Positions 7,808 to 15,689 of a DNA stretch of 34,679 nt are shown here, one piece after another (position 1 is the first letter of the stretch; each line of letters opens with the position of its first letter). A program made the translations under genes and the position numbers. The DNA lies in NCBI GenBank assembly GCA_905236865.1, contig CAJOQX010000246.1, forward strand, positions 1 to 34,679, written 5' to 3'. The notes under the pieces were generated by a model. That model was not told the origin of the DNA and searched no databases. It saw only the letters and a list, made by a program, of their open reading frames with translations. Source of the DNA: Candidatus Rifleibacteriota bacterium (GTDB lineage Bacteria > Muiribacteriota > Ozemobacteria > Ozemobacterales > Ozemobacteraceae).

Positions 7808-9105
7808 GCGGTGATGGCGTTCTCTCACAAGAAGAAATTAATGCACTTCTTGGTGGCGGATTAGAAGACATGAGTAGCTCTCCTAATTCTGAGCCAATTA
7901 CAAACTCTGCTCCAATACCTAATGGAAGCACGAGATTTACCCAAGAAGACATTAACCAATTAACAGAAGTAGCTAAACTTTCATTAGGAGCTACATCTTC
8001 TGTCGTTCAAATGTTTGTAAATCAACCGAACGCAGATATTGTTCTTGAGCAAGTCAGACTTATTTCTTATTCTGATTTGGTTCAAGAATGTGGTGACGAA
8101 GAGTATTTAATTCTAAAAATTTCTTATACTGAAGGTTTTAGCGGAGTAACCTACCTGTTACTGAAAAAGAATACTGTTGCAATCATAGGCGATTTAGCAA
8201 TGGGTGGCTCTGGGGTAGATGTCCAGTTTGAAGAAATACATATTTCTGCAAACCAAGAAATGTTAAATCAAATGATGGGCAAAACTACAACAAGTTTAGC
8301 CGAAATATTCAAGAAGAGGGTTGACATATCTCCGCCTACAGCTTCAATGGTTCGTTTCAATCAAGAAATTCCACAAGATATGACGGATTTTCATGAAGGA
8401 ACAGACTTTTTAAGAATAGGTTTTAGTATTAAATTAGGCGATGTAGCAACAACCGAAATGCTACAATTAATACCAGCGGATTTTGCATTACTGATGGCAC
8501 ACGAACTAAATAAACCTAAAGAACCTCCAAAACCTCAACCACAAACTCCACCGCAAATGCCTAATATGGGGCAAATGCCACAACAGCCTATGCCAGGGCA
8601 AATTCCTGGTCAGATGCCTAATATGGGTATGCCTGGACAAATGCCGAACATGATGCCTAACATGATGCCCGGACAAATGCCTAACATGATGCCTAATATG
8701 GGTATGCCCGGACAAATGCCTAACATGATGCCGAATATGATGCCTGGACAAATGCCTAATATGGGTATGCCTGGACAACAACCCAATATGTTCCAAGCTA
8801 ACCCAGCCGAATTTAATATGCTTCAAATGACTCAATCAATGGGTTTACAATCGAATATAGACCTATTGCTTGATGTTCCACTTGAAATAACAGTTGAATT
8901 AGGCAGAACAAGAATGTTAATAAAAGATGTTCTTGAATTAGGTATAGGTTCTGTAGTAGAGTTAAATAAGTTAGCGGGTGAATCTGTTGAAGTTTTTGTA
9001 AATAACAAACTAATAGCTAAAGGCGAAGTAGTTGTTATTGATGAAAATTTTGCAGTTCGCATTACAAATATAATCAATCCTCAAGATAGATTACAGGCTC
9101 TCTAA
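7804..9105 (+). CDS. fliY: Flagellar switch protein FliY (CheC-like domain plus FliN SpoA)
   Basis: This 433-residue protein starts with a FliM-like CheY-binding motif [10 protein letters not shown] (7-16). A CheC-like domain follows (about 50-230). Its second phosphatase motif is intact: S148-x3-E152-x2-N155, then 21 residues to P177. The equivalent first helix ([10 protein letters not shown], 53-62) has Lys where Asn is expected, so only one active site is likely. A Met/Pro/Asn/Gly/Gln-rich tandem-repeat linker (about 245-330) precedes the C-terminal FliN-type SpoA domain ([12 protein letters not shown]...[10 protein letters not shown]). FliY both builds the C-ring and dephosphorylates CheY-P in bacteria such as Bacillus; that role here is by homology. 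The GTG start overlaps the fliM stop and has a strong GGAGGAGG. Confidence 0.93.
   Translation: MSGDGVLSQEEINALLGGGLEDMSSSPNSEPITNSAPIPNGSTRFTQEDINQLTEVAKLSLGATSSVVQMFVNQPNADIVLEQVRLISYSDLVQECGDEEYLILKISYTEGFSGVTYLLLKKNTVAIIGDLAMGGSGVDVQFEEIHISANQEMLNQMMGKTTTSLAEIFKKRVDISPPTASMVRFNQEIPQDMTDFHEGTDFLRIGFSIKLGDVATTEMLQLIPADFALLMAHELNKPKEPPKPQPQTPPQMPNMGQMPQQPMPGQIPGQMPNMGMPGQMPNMMPNMMPGQMPNMMPNMGMPGQMPNMMPNMMPGQMPNMGMPGQQPNMFQANPAEFNMLQMTQSMGLQSNIDLLLDVPLEITVELGRTRMLIKDVLELGIGSVVELNKLAGESVEVFVNNKLIAKGEVVVIDENFAVRITNIINPQDRLQAL
8545..8790 (+). repeat. Degenerate tandem repeat encoding the FliY linker
   Basis: The segment encodes repeats built from MPGQMPNM and MPNMMPNM blocks with little else. 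The DNA repeats (for example CCTAACATGATGCC and GGACAAATGCC) are nearly identical between copies, so length variation by slippage is likely. Confidence 0.85.
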
Positions 9106-9121
9106 GGAGACTTCCTTTTAT

Positions 9122-9484
9122 ATGGGAAAAACAATTTTAATAGTTGATGACGCAGCTTTTATGCGTATGATGATTAAAGACATTCTATCGAAGAACGGTT
9201 TTGATATTATTGGTGAAGCTCAAACAGGAAAAATCGCTGTTGAGCTTTATCAAAAACTCAAACCTGATTTGGTAACAATGGATATTACTATGCCAGAAAT
9301 GAATGGTATTGAAGCAGTTAAAGCCATAAAGAAGCTAGATCCATCCGCTAGAATCATTATGTGTAGTGCAATGGGACAGCAGGCAATGGTTATTGATGCT
9401 ATTCAAGCTGGTGCACGTGACTTTATTGTTAAACCATTCCAACCAAATCGTGTTATTGAAGCAGTTCAAAAAGCTCTTCGATAA
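9122..9484 (+). CDS. cheY: Chemotaxis response regulator CheY
   Basis: This 120-residue single receiver domain has no output domain. The acidic pair is D9-D10, the phosphoacceptor is D54 (VTMDITMP), the switch Ser is S82 (MCSAMG), and the conserved Lys is K104 (VKPF). The sequence MGKTILIVDDAAFMR is typical of CheY from flagellar operons. Phosphorylated CheY would bind the N-terminal peptides of FliM and FliY encoded just upstream, and FliY could remove the phosphate. It starts 16 bp after fliY with AAGGAGA overlapping the fliY stop region. The clustered order (fliY-cheY-fliO) is also seen in Bacillus-type operons. Confidence 0.95.
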   Translation: MGKTILIVDDAAFMRMMIKDILSKNGFDIIGEAQTGKIAVELYQKLKPDLVTMDITMPEMNGIEAVKAIKKLDPSARIIMCSAMGQQAMVIDAIQAGARDFIVKPFQPNRVIEAVQKALR

Positions 9485-9501
9485 AAAGAGAAATAAAAAA
9501 A

Positions 9502-10350
9502 ATGAATAAGTCTTTAAAAATTTTTTTGCTGTACATATTTGTGTTTATGACAGAATTGTTCTGTTGCCAGACTGTTTTAGCAACAGATTCAGATGTAATT
9601 TCTTTACCAATAAATAATTCTAATGCGGCAAAAAAATATATAAAAGACACTAAAACAGAAGAAACAGAAGATTTCATTATCTCTTCAAATAAAATTAAAA
9701 TAAAAGAAGAATTTAATGATTCTGCGACAGATTCAAGTAAACTTGCCACAGTTGAAGAAACAAATCTTCAAACAGTTAATGCTTCTCAATATACAAATAC
9801 TATAGACGATGGATCTTTACCTCTTTTTTCAACAAGACCATCGAACGCTTCTGCGACAGGTTTTATTCCTTCTGCTAATGCAATGACTTCAACCCTAAGT
9901 CTGATAACTTCTTTAATAGGTATAATAATTATCGCACTTGCAATTTCTTGGTTTATTCAGAAAAAAACAGGTTTTGGTGCTAATAATTTTGGAAAAGTTC
10001 TAGGCATAATTCCACTAGATAATAGAAGATTAATCTATATTGTTTATGTCGCTGGTAAAATTATTGTGTTAGGAGTAACAGAAAGTAATATAAATTACCT
10101 TACTGAAATAACTGATAAAGACACAATAGATACCTATAAACTAAAATACAAATTGACTGCTACCGAACTAGACAAAAATTTTCCTTTTCCAACGACAACA
10201 GATACTAACAATAAACCAAACAACAACATAAACAAAAGCGAAGAAATAATCAAACTTGAAACAGAAAGAAAATCAGAACAAATTAAAAACGAAATAGAAG
10301 AAGAACGTTTAAGTCGTCAAGAACGTTTAAATAATCTCATTATTAAGTAA
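9502..10350 (+). CDS. fliO: Flagellar export apparatus assembly protein FliO
   Basis: This 282-residue protein has a probable signal peptide (about 1-27, ending QTVLA). A Ser/Thr/Asn-rich periplasmic region of about 100 residues follows, then one membrane helix (about 130-152, TLSLITSLIG...LAISW). The cytoplasmic FliO domain (about 155-210) contains FGKVLGIIPLDNRRLIYIVYVAGKI, and the tail is Lys/Glu-rich and helical. FliO helps assemble the FliP ring of the export gate. It is longer than enterobacterial FliO and resembles the FliO/FliZ type with an extended N-terminal region. It begins 17 bp after cheY and is followed by an 88-bp gap with a possible promoter before fliP. Confidence 0.85.
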   Translation: MNKSLKIFLLYIFVFMTELFCCQTVLATDSDVISLPINNSNAAKKYIKDTKTEETEDFIISSNKIKIKEEFNDSATDSSKLATVEETNLQTVNASQYTNTIDDGSLPLFSTRPSNASATGFIPSANAMTSTLSLITSLIGIIIIALAISWFIQKKTGFGANNFGKVLGIIPLDNRRLIYIVYVAGKIIVLGVTESNINYLTEITDKDTIDTYKLKYKLTATELDKNFPFPTTTDTNNKPNNNINKSEEIIKLETERKSEQIKNEIEEERLSRQERLNNLIIK

Positions 10351-10363
10351 GAGAAATAGGGTA

Positions 10364-10393
10364 TTGACATATTTAAGTCAAATAGAGTAAATT
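10364..10393 (+). promoter_or_regulatory. Possible sigma-70-type promoter before fliP
   Basis: TTGACA (10364-10369) is a perfect -35. TAAATT (10388-10393) at 18 bases spacing is a 4/6 match to the -10. The -35 is embedded in an inverted repeat TTGAC-N8-GTCAA (10364-10381). It would allow fliPQR-flhB to be transcribed apart from the upstream part of the operon. Confidence 0.45.
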
Positions 10394-10438
10394 TTCTAGA
10401 AAATTAGAATATTACTTAGGCAAATAAAAATCCATATT

Positions 10439-11299
10439 ATGCACCAATTTAGTAAAAAATCATTATTTTTGTATGTACACTTTTTTATAGTGATTTCATT
10501 TTTTTTACTCTTTGGTTCTGTATCGGCAAATGCACAACAATCAAGAGGAAATGCCAGAGTAAACATAAACGACAACACAAGAATAGACCGAACTCCCAAC
10601 GATAGCACACCTTTTCCAATACCTGCTATAACAATACAAGTTGACCCATCACGAGAAAGAAGTCAGATAGGAACAACATTACAAATATTAATTTTATTTA
10701 CAATTTTAAGTCTTGCACCATCTATTTTAATAATGATGACAAGCTTTACTCGTATTTTGATTGTTCTGAACTTTGTAAGGCGTGCATTAGGAACAAACAC
10801 AGAACCAAGTAACCAAATATTAATCGGTCTTGCTCTATTTATCACATTTTTTACGATGCACCCTGTCATAGACAGAGTTTACAATGAAGGAATAAAGCCA
10901 TACATCGACAGAGAAATAGATTATGTTGAGTGTTATAATCGCTCTATAAAACCTATCAGAACTTTTATGTTTAAACACGCTAGAGAAAAAGATTTACAGC
11001 TTTTTGCGGAAATGGAAGGTGCACCTAAACCCAATACCCGTGATGATTTCAGTACAATAGCCCTTATATCAGCATTTATAACAAGTGAATTAAGAACAGC
11101 TTTTCAGATGGGAGTTGTAATATATTTACCTTTTTTGGTCATAGATATGCTTGTATCAAGCGTGTTAATGGCAATGGGGATGATGATGCTCCCACCAGCT
11201 ATGATTTCTTTGCCTTTTAAGTTGTTGCTTTTTATACTGGTAGACGGTTGGAATCTTGTTATAAAATCTTTGGTAACTAGCATCGCAGGAGGAGGTTAA
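10439..11299 (+). CDS. fliP: Flagellar export gate protein FliP
   Basis: This 286-residue polytopic inner-membrane protein has an N-terminal cleavable-type signal (about 1-30, ending VSANA), as usual for FliP. A membrane region follows with LAPSILIMMTSFTRILIVLNFVRRALGT, an almost canonical FliP motif, then the conserved FMFKHAREKDLQLF loop and LISAFITSELRTAFQMGVVIYLPFLVIDMLVSSVLMAMGMMMLPP. FliP forms the core ring of the type III export gate with FliQ and FliR. It is 30-40 residues longer than many homologues because of the Asn/Arg-rich segment after the signal. The next gene, fliQ, starts 1 bp after its stop, with GGAGGAGG at the end of fliP. Confidence 0.97.
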   Translation: MHQFSKKSLFLYVHFFIVISFFLLFGSVSANAQQSRGNARVNINDNTRIDRTPNDSTPFPIPAITIQVDPSRERSQIGTTLQILILFTILSLAPSILIMMTSFTRILIVLNFVRRALGTNTEPSNQILIGLALFITFFTMHPVIDRVYNEGIKPYIDREIDYVECYNRSIKPIRTFMFKHAREKDLQLFAEMEGAPKPNTRDDFSTIALISAFITSELRTAFQMGVVIYLPFLVIDMLVSSVLMAMGMMMLPPAMISLPFKLLLFILVDGWNLVIKSLVTSIAGGG

Positions 11300-11300
11300 T

Positions 11301-11573
11301 ATGAACGAATATGTTGTATTAGGACTATTAAAAGAAACATTCTGGATTTGTATATTATTGACCACACCAGTTCTGCTCATTGGTATGTGCGTTGGTATTC
11401 TTATAAGTATAATACAAACAGCCACATCTATACAAGAACAGAGTTTAAGCACTGTACCCAAACTAATAATCACAATTTTATCTATAATGGGAATGTCAAA
11501 ATGGATGCTTGGTTATATGATTGACTTTGCCACTAGATTATTAGGTTCTTTAAATACTTATGCTGCGATGTAG
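11301..11573 (+). CDS. fliQ: Flagellar export gate protein FliQ
   Basis: This 90-residue protein has two membrane helices: about 14-38 (ILLTTPVLLIGMCVGILISI) and about 50-75. The characteristic QTATSIQEQSLSTVPK loop lies between them. This is the usual length for FliQ, a small subunit of the FliPQR gate. It lies between fliP and fliR with an adjacent Shine-Dalgarno (GGAGGAGG) overlapping the fliP stop. Confidence 0.97.
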   Translation: MNEYVVLGLLKETFWICILLTTPVLLIGMCVGILISIIQTATSIQEQSLSTVPKLIITILSIMGMSKWMLGYMIDFATRLLGSLNTYAAM

Positions 11574-11592
11574 CAGAGTATAAATAAGCATT

Positions 11593-12378
11593 ATGACGGA
11601 AGCCGCTTTTTTAAATGGAGTAGGATTATTCCTTATTTCGCTAGTGCGTTTTAGCGGTTTTTTTCTTATCACTCCTGTTTATTCAGACAACTTAGCCCCA
11701 ACAAGAGTCAAAGCTGGACTTAGTGCTCTTTGTGCACTTTTAATAGTTCCTCATTTGATGGCAACTACTAAGCTACCAAATTTAAGTATTTTTGGATATG
11801 GAATAATGGCTGTTAGAGAGCTAATTCTAGGTTTTATGCTTGGTTTTGTCGTATTGTTCATGAGTTCCTGTTTGAGATTTGGCGGAAACATTATCGGTAT
11901 GCAAATAGGTTTTTCGTTTGCCCAAGTAGCCGATCCTGGTTCTAACCAAAGTGTTGGGCTTATCTCAGAAATATTGCAGTTATCTAGTTCATTACTCTTT
12001 TTATTTTTCAATGGTCATTTAATCTTACTGCGTGCTTTGTTTCAGAGCTTTTCAATGGTCTCCCCTGCAGGACTAGTTTTAACAAATGGGGTTATAGAAG
12101 AAATACTATTATATAGCAGAATGATTTTTATCTGCGGTTTACAAATATCTATGCCTATTATATCTGTAATTTTAGTTAGCGATGTGGCATTAGGTCTTAT
12201 TGCTAGAACTGTCCCCAAAATGAATGTATTCCAATTAGGATTTGCAGTAAAAGTAATAGGTGGATTTATTGTTATCTATTTCTTCATTTATTCTCTTGCA
12301 GATGTAATCAGATCTCTATTAGAAGCAAGCTTAGATGAAGCAATGCTACTTTTAAAGCATTTAAACGGAACACCATGA
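11593..12378 (+). CDS. fliR: Flagellar export gate protein FliR
   Basis: This 261-residue protein has about six membrane segments. FliR landmarks are LVRFSGFFLITPVYS near the N-terminus, LGFMLGFVVLFMSSCLRFGGNIIGMQIGFSFA in the middle, and SDVALGLIARTVPKMNVFQLGFAVKVIGGF toward the end. FliR occupies the FliPQR gate and contacts FlhB. The TGA stop overlaps the flhB ATG (ATGA), showing translational coupling. The length is normal. Confidence 0.97.
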   Translation: MTEAAFLNGVGLFLISLVRFSGFFLITPVYSDNLAPTRVKAGLSALCALLIVPHLMATTKLPNLSIFGYGIMAVRELILGFMLGFVVLFMSSCLRFGGNIIGMQIGFSFAQVADPGSNQSVGLISEILQLSSSLLFLFFNGHLILLRALFQSFSMVSPAGLVLTNGVIEEILLYSRMIFICGLQISMPIISVILVSDVALGLIARTVPKMNVFQLGFAVKVIGGFIVIYFFIYSLADVIRSLLEASLDEAMLLLKHLNGTP

Positions 12379-13508
12379 GTGAAGAATCATATTTAAATAA
12401 GTACAATAACTATATTAAAGTTTCAGAAATACCTTTTGACTTGCAAATGTTTGCAGGTGAAAAGACAGAAGAAGCTACCGACAAACGTAAAGAAGAGGCT
12501 ACAAAAGAAGGTAACGTAGCAAAATCGCAAGATTTAGGCTCTGTAATCATATTGTTAGCTGGTTTTATGATGCTTAATTCTTACGGGGAAAAAATATTCA
12601 ATCATTGTGCCAATTTTATGCGTTATTCCTTCACCCAAACACTAGTTACAAATATTGCTTTTGGCGAGGCTATAGATATTTTTACACAATTTATAATTGT
12701 TGTATTAAATGTAATTTTACCTTTTATGATTGTAATAGTTATTGCTGGAGTTATAGCCAATGTTCTTCAAGTAGGCTTTCTTTTCAGATTTGACCCAATG
12801 ACTCCTAATTTTGACAGAATGAACCCTGTTTCAAATATTCAAAATATGTTTTCATGGAAGATGGTAGCAGAATTAGTAAAATCAATTTTAAAAATACTTA
12901 TAGTAGCATATATTCCATATTCAACCATAAAAGAAAGATTGGCTGAATTTGTAGGCTTTTTAAAAGCAAATCCAATGCCTTCTTTTGGAACAATGCTAGA
13001 AGTTTGTTATACAATGGCGATAAAAATCATTATAATCTTCTTGATACTTGCTATAGCAGACTATTATTTTCAGAAATGGCGACACGAAGAAGGTTTGAAA
13101 ATGTCTAAAGAAGACATAAAAGAAGAACATAAACAATCTGAAGGAGACCCTCACGTTAAACAAAAAATACGTGAACGACAGCGTCAAGCTTCCCAACGCC
13201 GTCAGATGGATGAAGTACCAAAAGCAACTGTTGTTGTTACAAACCCAACTCATATTGCTGTCGCAATCAAGTATATTCCAAATGAAACCCCAGCCCCTTT
13301 AATTGTAGCAATGGGAGCAGATTTACTAGCAAAAAAGATTAAAGAGATTGCTCGCGAAAACAATGTTCCAATAGTTGAAAATAAACCTTTAGCAAGAGAA
13401 TTATACAAGAAAGCTACAGTAGGAGATGAAATTCCTCAAGAACTCTGGACAGCAGTAGCTGAAATACTTGCTCAAATTTTCAAAAATAAACAACAAAGAG
13501 CTGCGTAA
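12375..13508 (+). CDS. flhB: Flagellar export switch protein FlhB
   Basis: This 377-residue protein has an N-terminal cytoplasmic stretch with LQMFAGEKTEEATDKRKEEATKEGNVAKSQ (the common FlhB opening), four membrane helices (about 55-230), and a cytoplasmic domain with the autocleavage site N290-P-T-H293 (VVVTNPTHIAVAIKY). Cleavage between N and P switches export from rod/hook to filament substrates. The 23 residues before LQMFAGE are a species-specific extension. It ends the flagellar operon seen here; flhA and flhF do not follow. A purine repeat array starts within a few bases of the stop. Confidence 0.97.
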   Translation: MSEESYLNKYNNYIKVSEIPFDLQMFAGEKTEEATDKRKEEATKEGNVAKSQDLGSVIILLAGFMMLNSYGEKIFNHCANFMRYSFTQTLVTNIAFGEAIDIFTQFIIVVLNVILPFMIVIVIAGVIANVLQVGFLFRFDPMTPNFDRMNPVSNIQNMFSWKMVAELVKSILKILIVAYIPYSTIKERLAEFVGFLKANPMPSFGTMLEVCYTMAIKIIIIFLILAIADYYFQKWRHEEGLKMSKEDIKEEHKQSEGDPHVKQKIRERQRQASQRRQMDEVPKATVVVTNPTHIAVAIKYIPNETPAPLIVAMGADLLAKKIKEIARENNVPIVENKPLARELYKKATVGDEIPQELWTAVAEILAQIFKNKQQRAA

Positions 13509-13514
13509 GGTGAG

Positions 13515-13581
13515 AGAGGAGAGGAGAGGAGAGGAGAGGTGGTAAGTGGTAGGTGGTAAGTGGTAGGTGGTAGGTGGTAAG
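13515..13581 (+). repeat. AGAGG pentamer x5 followed by TGGTARG heptamer x6
   Basis: Five exact AGAGG units (13515-13539) run directly into six heptamers TGGTARG (13540-13581). The heptamers alternate TGGTAAG and TGGTAGG, with no other variation. The array starts just after the flhB stop, with the G-rich strand on the coding strand. The remaining 134 bp before the next gene is AT-rich, with no convincing hairpin terminator. Confidence 0.95.
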
Positions 13582-13715
13582 TAAAAATGGCTGAAAGCAT
13601 TATTAAGATGAAAGATGATATGTGAGAACAAAAAAAATTTATTTTTCATTAAGATTTTTAAAACTTCTGTCGATTGTTTTGTGAAATTACTTATCTTATC
13701 AGGAGGGAATGATTC

Positions 13716-14780
13716 TTGAAGCGCTTCTTTTTTATCGCAGGAATGATGATTATAGGACTAGCTAGTCAATCTGGTGCCGCTATTTATTCCTACAGAGATG
13801 AACAGGGGCGATTGTTTTTAACAGACAGTCCTCCTAATAAAAAATATAAAATAGTAGTAACTAGCAAGAAAGAAAGCGAAGCACTCAACACTCCATCTTC
13901 AATTAATCCAACATCTTTGCCTTCTTCTGCAAGTCAAAAGTTTTTGCTTTCAAGTGATGAATCTTTTAGTGAATATATAAACGAAGCAGCAAATATTCAT
14001 GGTGTCGATCCATACCTTATTAAATCTGTAATTAAGGTAGAATCTGATTTTGACCCTGATGTAACATCTTCTAAAGGTGCTCAAGGCTTAATGCAGCTTA
14101 TTCCTTCAACCGCAAAAACTGTCGGTTGTTCAGATCCTTTTGATGCTAGAGAAAATATTCTCGGTGGCTCAAATTACCTTAGAATGTTGTTAAAACGTTT
14201 TGATGGAAATATTGATTATGCTCTAGCCGCATACAATGCTGGACCTGGTAATGTAGAAAAATATAAAGGAATTCCACCATTTAGAGAAACCAAGAATTAT
14301 GTTCGCAAAGTAAAACACTATTATAAACAATACGCTTCTTCAGGCAATTCCACAAAAAAAGGGAAAAAATCTGAAAATAAATCAAGAACAATCCCAACTA
14401 TTCATTCGGATTTAAATTTAAAACTTACAAAAGCTTATGAGAAATTTAATGCTGGTGATATAGATGGGGCTATGAGCTGTTATAGAGATATTTTAAACAT
14501 TTACCCCAAAAACACCCAAGCCTTATATAATCTTGCCTGTTTGCTTGATATGGAGCGATGTTACGATGAAGCAATAGATGTATATAAAGCATCATTAAAA
14601 CAAGATCCTTTTCTTGACAAAGCGTTGTATAATATGGCTGTAATATATGAACGAATTGGAATGAATTCGGAAGCAATCAAAACTTGGAAAAAATACGTTC
14701 AAGTAACAAAAGACGAAGATAAGATAGTTATGGCAGAAAAATTTATCCAAGAATTAAAAGAATATGCTTCTTTGAATTGA
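13716..14780 (+). CDS. Secreted lytic transglycosylase: DUF4124, SLT and TPR domains
   Basis: This 354-residue protein has a signal peptide (about 1-21) and a short DUF4124-like segment (IYSYRDEQGRLFLTDSPP, 23-40). An SLT (Slt70/MltC-type) domain covers about 85-210, with catalytic E109 in IKVESDFDP, then GAQGLMQLIPSTA and ALAAYNAGPGNV. Two or three C-terminal TPRs (about 235-345) include ALYNLACLLDMERCYDEAIDVY. It cleaves peptidoglycan glycan strands to 1,6-anhydro ends. The TPRs suggest docking to a membrane complex. The start is TTG at 13716 with AGGAGGG eight bases upstream; the earlier ATG 13709 is in another frame. It heads a four-gene run with three pseudopilin-like genes, so local wall opening for a pseudopilus is a reasonable inference. 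Confidence 0.9.
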   Translation: MKRFFFIAGMMIIGLASQSGAAIYSYRDEQGRLFLTDSPPNKKYKIVVTSKKESEALNTPSSINPTSLPSSASQKFLLSSDESFSEYINEAANIHGVDPYLIKSVIKVESDFDPDVTSSKGAQGLMQLIPSTAKTVGCSDPFDARENILGGSNYLRMLLKRFDGNIDYALAAYNAGPGNVEKYKGIPPFRETKNYVRKVKHYYKQYASSGNSTKKGKKSENKSRTIPTIHSDLNLKLTKAYEKFNAGDIDGAMSCYRDILNIYPKNTQALYNLACLLDMERCYDEAIDVYKASLKQDPFLDKALYNMAVIYERIGMNSEAIKTWKKYVQVTKDEDKIVMAEKFIQELKEYASLN

Positions 14781-14793
14781 TAGGGGTTTTGAC

Positions 14794-15171
14794 GTGGCCA
14801 CAAAAGGAAGAACACTTTTTGAAAAATTAATTTACGTAGGAATAGCCACATTCTTTTTGTGGCCATTCGTTCAGCTTTGGTCTATTAAGGCTATACCTTT
14901 AGTCAATTCTGACACACATCTAAGAGCTTCAGTTGCTCTTGAAAATTTGATGGAAAGTGCATTAGAGCGTTCATTTGAAGCTTCTGGCTATTCTGAAAAT
15001 TACAAACCATTATCTGGTTATGAAGATATTTCGCTTATGGGCAAAGTAGAAGCATTACCAGTTAATGAATTTCCAGATTGTCTTTTACTAAGAGCACAAG
15101 TTAAATGGGGCAGTTTCCCTTTTAGTAAAACATTGAGTCTTGAATATTTAAAGTCGAGGACAAGACCATGA
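14794..15171 (+). CDS. Degenerate pseudopilin-like protein (GspI/PilV-like position)
   Basis: This 125-residue protein starts with MATKG-RTLFEKLI followed by a hydrophobic helix. If G5 is the prepilin peptidase site, Glu falls at +5 as in type IV prepilins, but +1 is Arg rather than Phe or Met. The helix is followed by RASVALENLMESALE and a small beta-rich domain. It starts with GTG 13 bp after the transglycosylase, and its stop overlaps the ATG of the next gene. The order and sizes of the three genes resemble gspI-gspJ-gspK of type II secretion or pilV-W-X minor pilins. Assignment is by pattern and context only. Confidence 0.6.
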   Translation: MATKGRTLFEKLIYVGIATFFLWPFVQLWSIKAIPLVNSDTHLRASVALENLMESALERSFEASGYSENYKPLSGYEDISLMGKVEALPVNEFPDCLLLRAQVKWGSFPFSKTLSLEYLKSRTRP

Positions 15172-15689
15172 AGAATAAAAGCGGATTAAGCGTTTGGGAA
15201 ATAATTTTATTTACAATCTTTTTAGCAATAGCTTGTGGCTCTTCGTTTTTTTTCTTTTTTATAAACTCATCTGATGTTCGCAAAGCTCAACAAAAATACG
15301 AATGGGTTTACGACATAAACGAAATGCTAGACGAAGTTTGCAGCGAAATATCCAATTCTATCTATTTAGATTCTCCATTTATCGGTGAATCTAAAGAATG
15401 TTTTTACTATTCACCTGTTGATCCATCAAAATTAGAAATAGGAAAAGATTTGGAAGGTTTTATTTTTGAAAACGGCAAATTAAACTATTTGATGAAAGAT
15501 GGTCGTCCAACAACAAAACGATTTGGTAGATTTTCCAACCCATTAGTAGCCTATTGTTCAGATGGAAAATTTGTAAGATTATCTGCTTCACAATTAGAAT
15601 TGAGTTTTAAAGCACAAAACCCAAGTTCAAATTCTGGAAATCAAGAAACAAAAACTTTTAAAAGAATAATAAATTTGAGGAACCAGTGA
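15168..15689 (+). CDS. Pseudopilin-like protein (GspJ/PilW-like position)
   Basis: This 173-residue protein has an N-terminus MKNKSG-LSVWEIIL that fits a class III prepilin signal: Gly at -1, Glu at +5, and a hydrophobic helix (FTIFLAIACGSSFFFFF). A helical stretch (WVYDINEMLDEVCSEIS) and a beta-rich domain follow. Start and stop both overlap the neighbouring genes (ATGA at 15168 and TGATG at 15687), so the three genes are translationally coupled. The length fits GspJ-like minor pseudopilins. Which machine it serves (type II secretion-like or type IV pilus) cannot be told here. Confidence 0.65.
   Translation: MKNKSGLSVWEIILFTIFLAIACGSSFFFFFINSSDVRKAQQKYEWVYDINEMLDEVCSEISNSIYLDSPFIGESKECFYYSPVDPSKLEIGKDLEGFIFENGKLNYLMKDGRPTTKRFGRFSNPLVAYCSDGKFVRLSASQLELSFKAQNPSSNSGNQETKTFKRIINLRNQ

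Noticed and set aside
8506-8835. 109-codon minus-strand frame rich in His-Ile-Arg
   Set aside because: It is the shadow of the FliY Met/Pro/Asn repeat on the opposite strand.
13587-13625. 12-codon frame after the flhB repeat array
   Set aside because: Too short, with no ribosome site other than the repeat itself and no known small-protein pattern.
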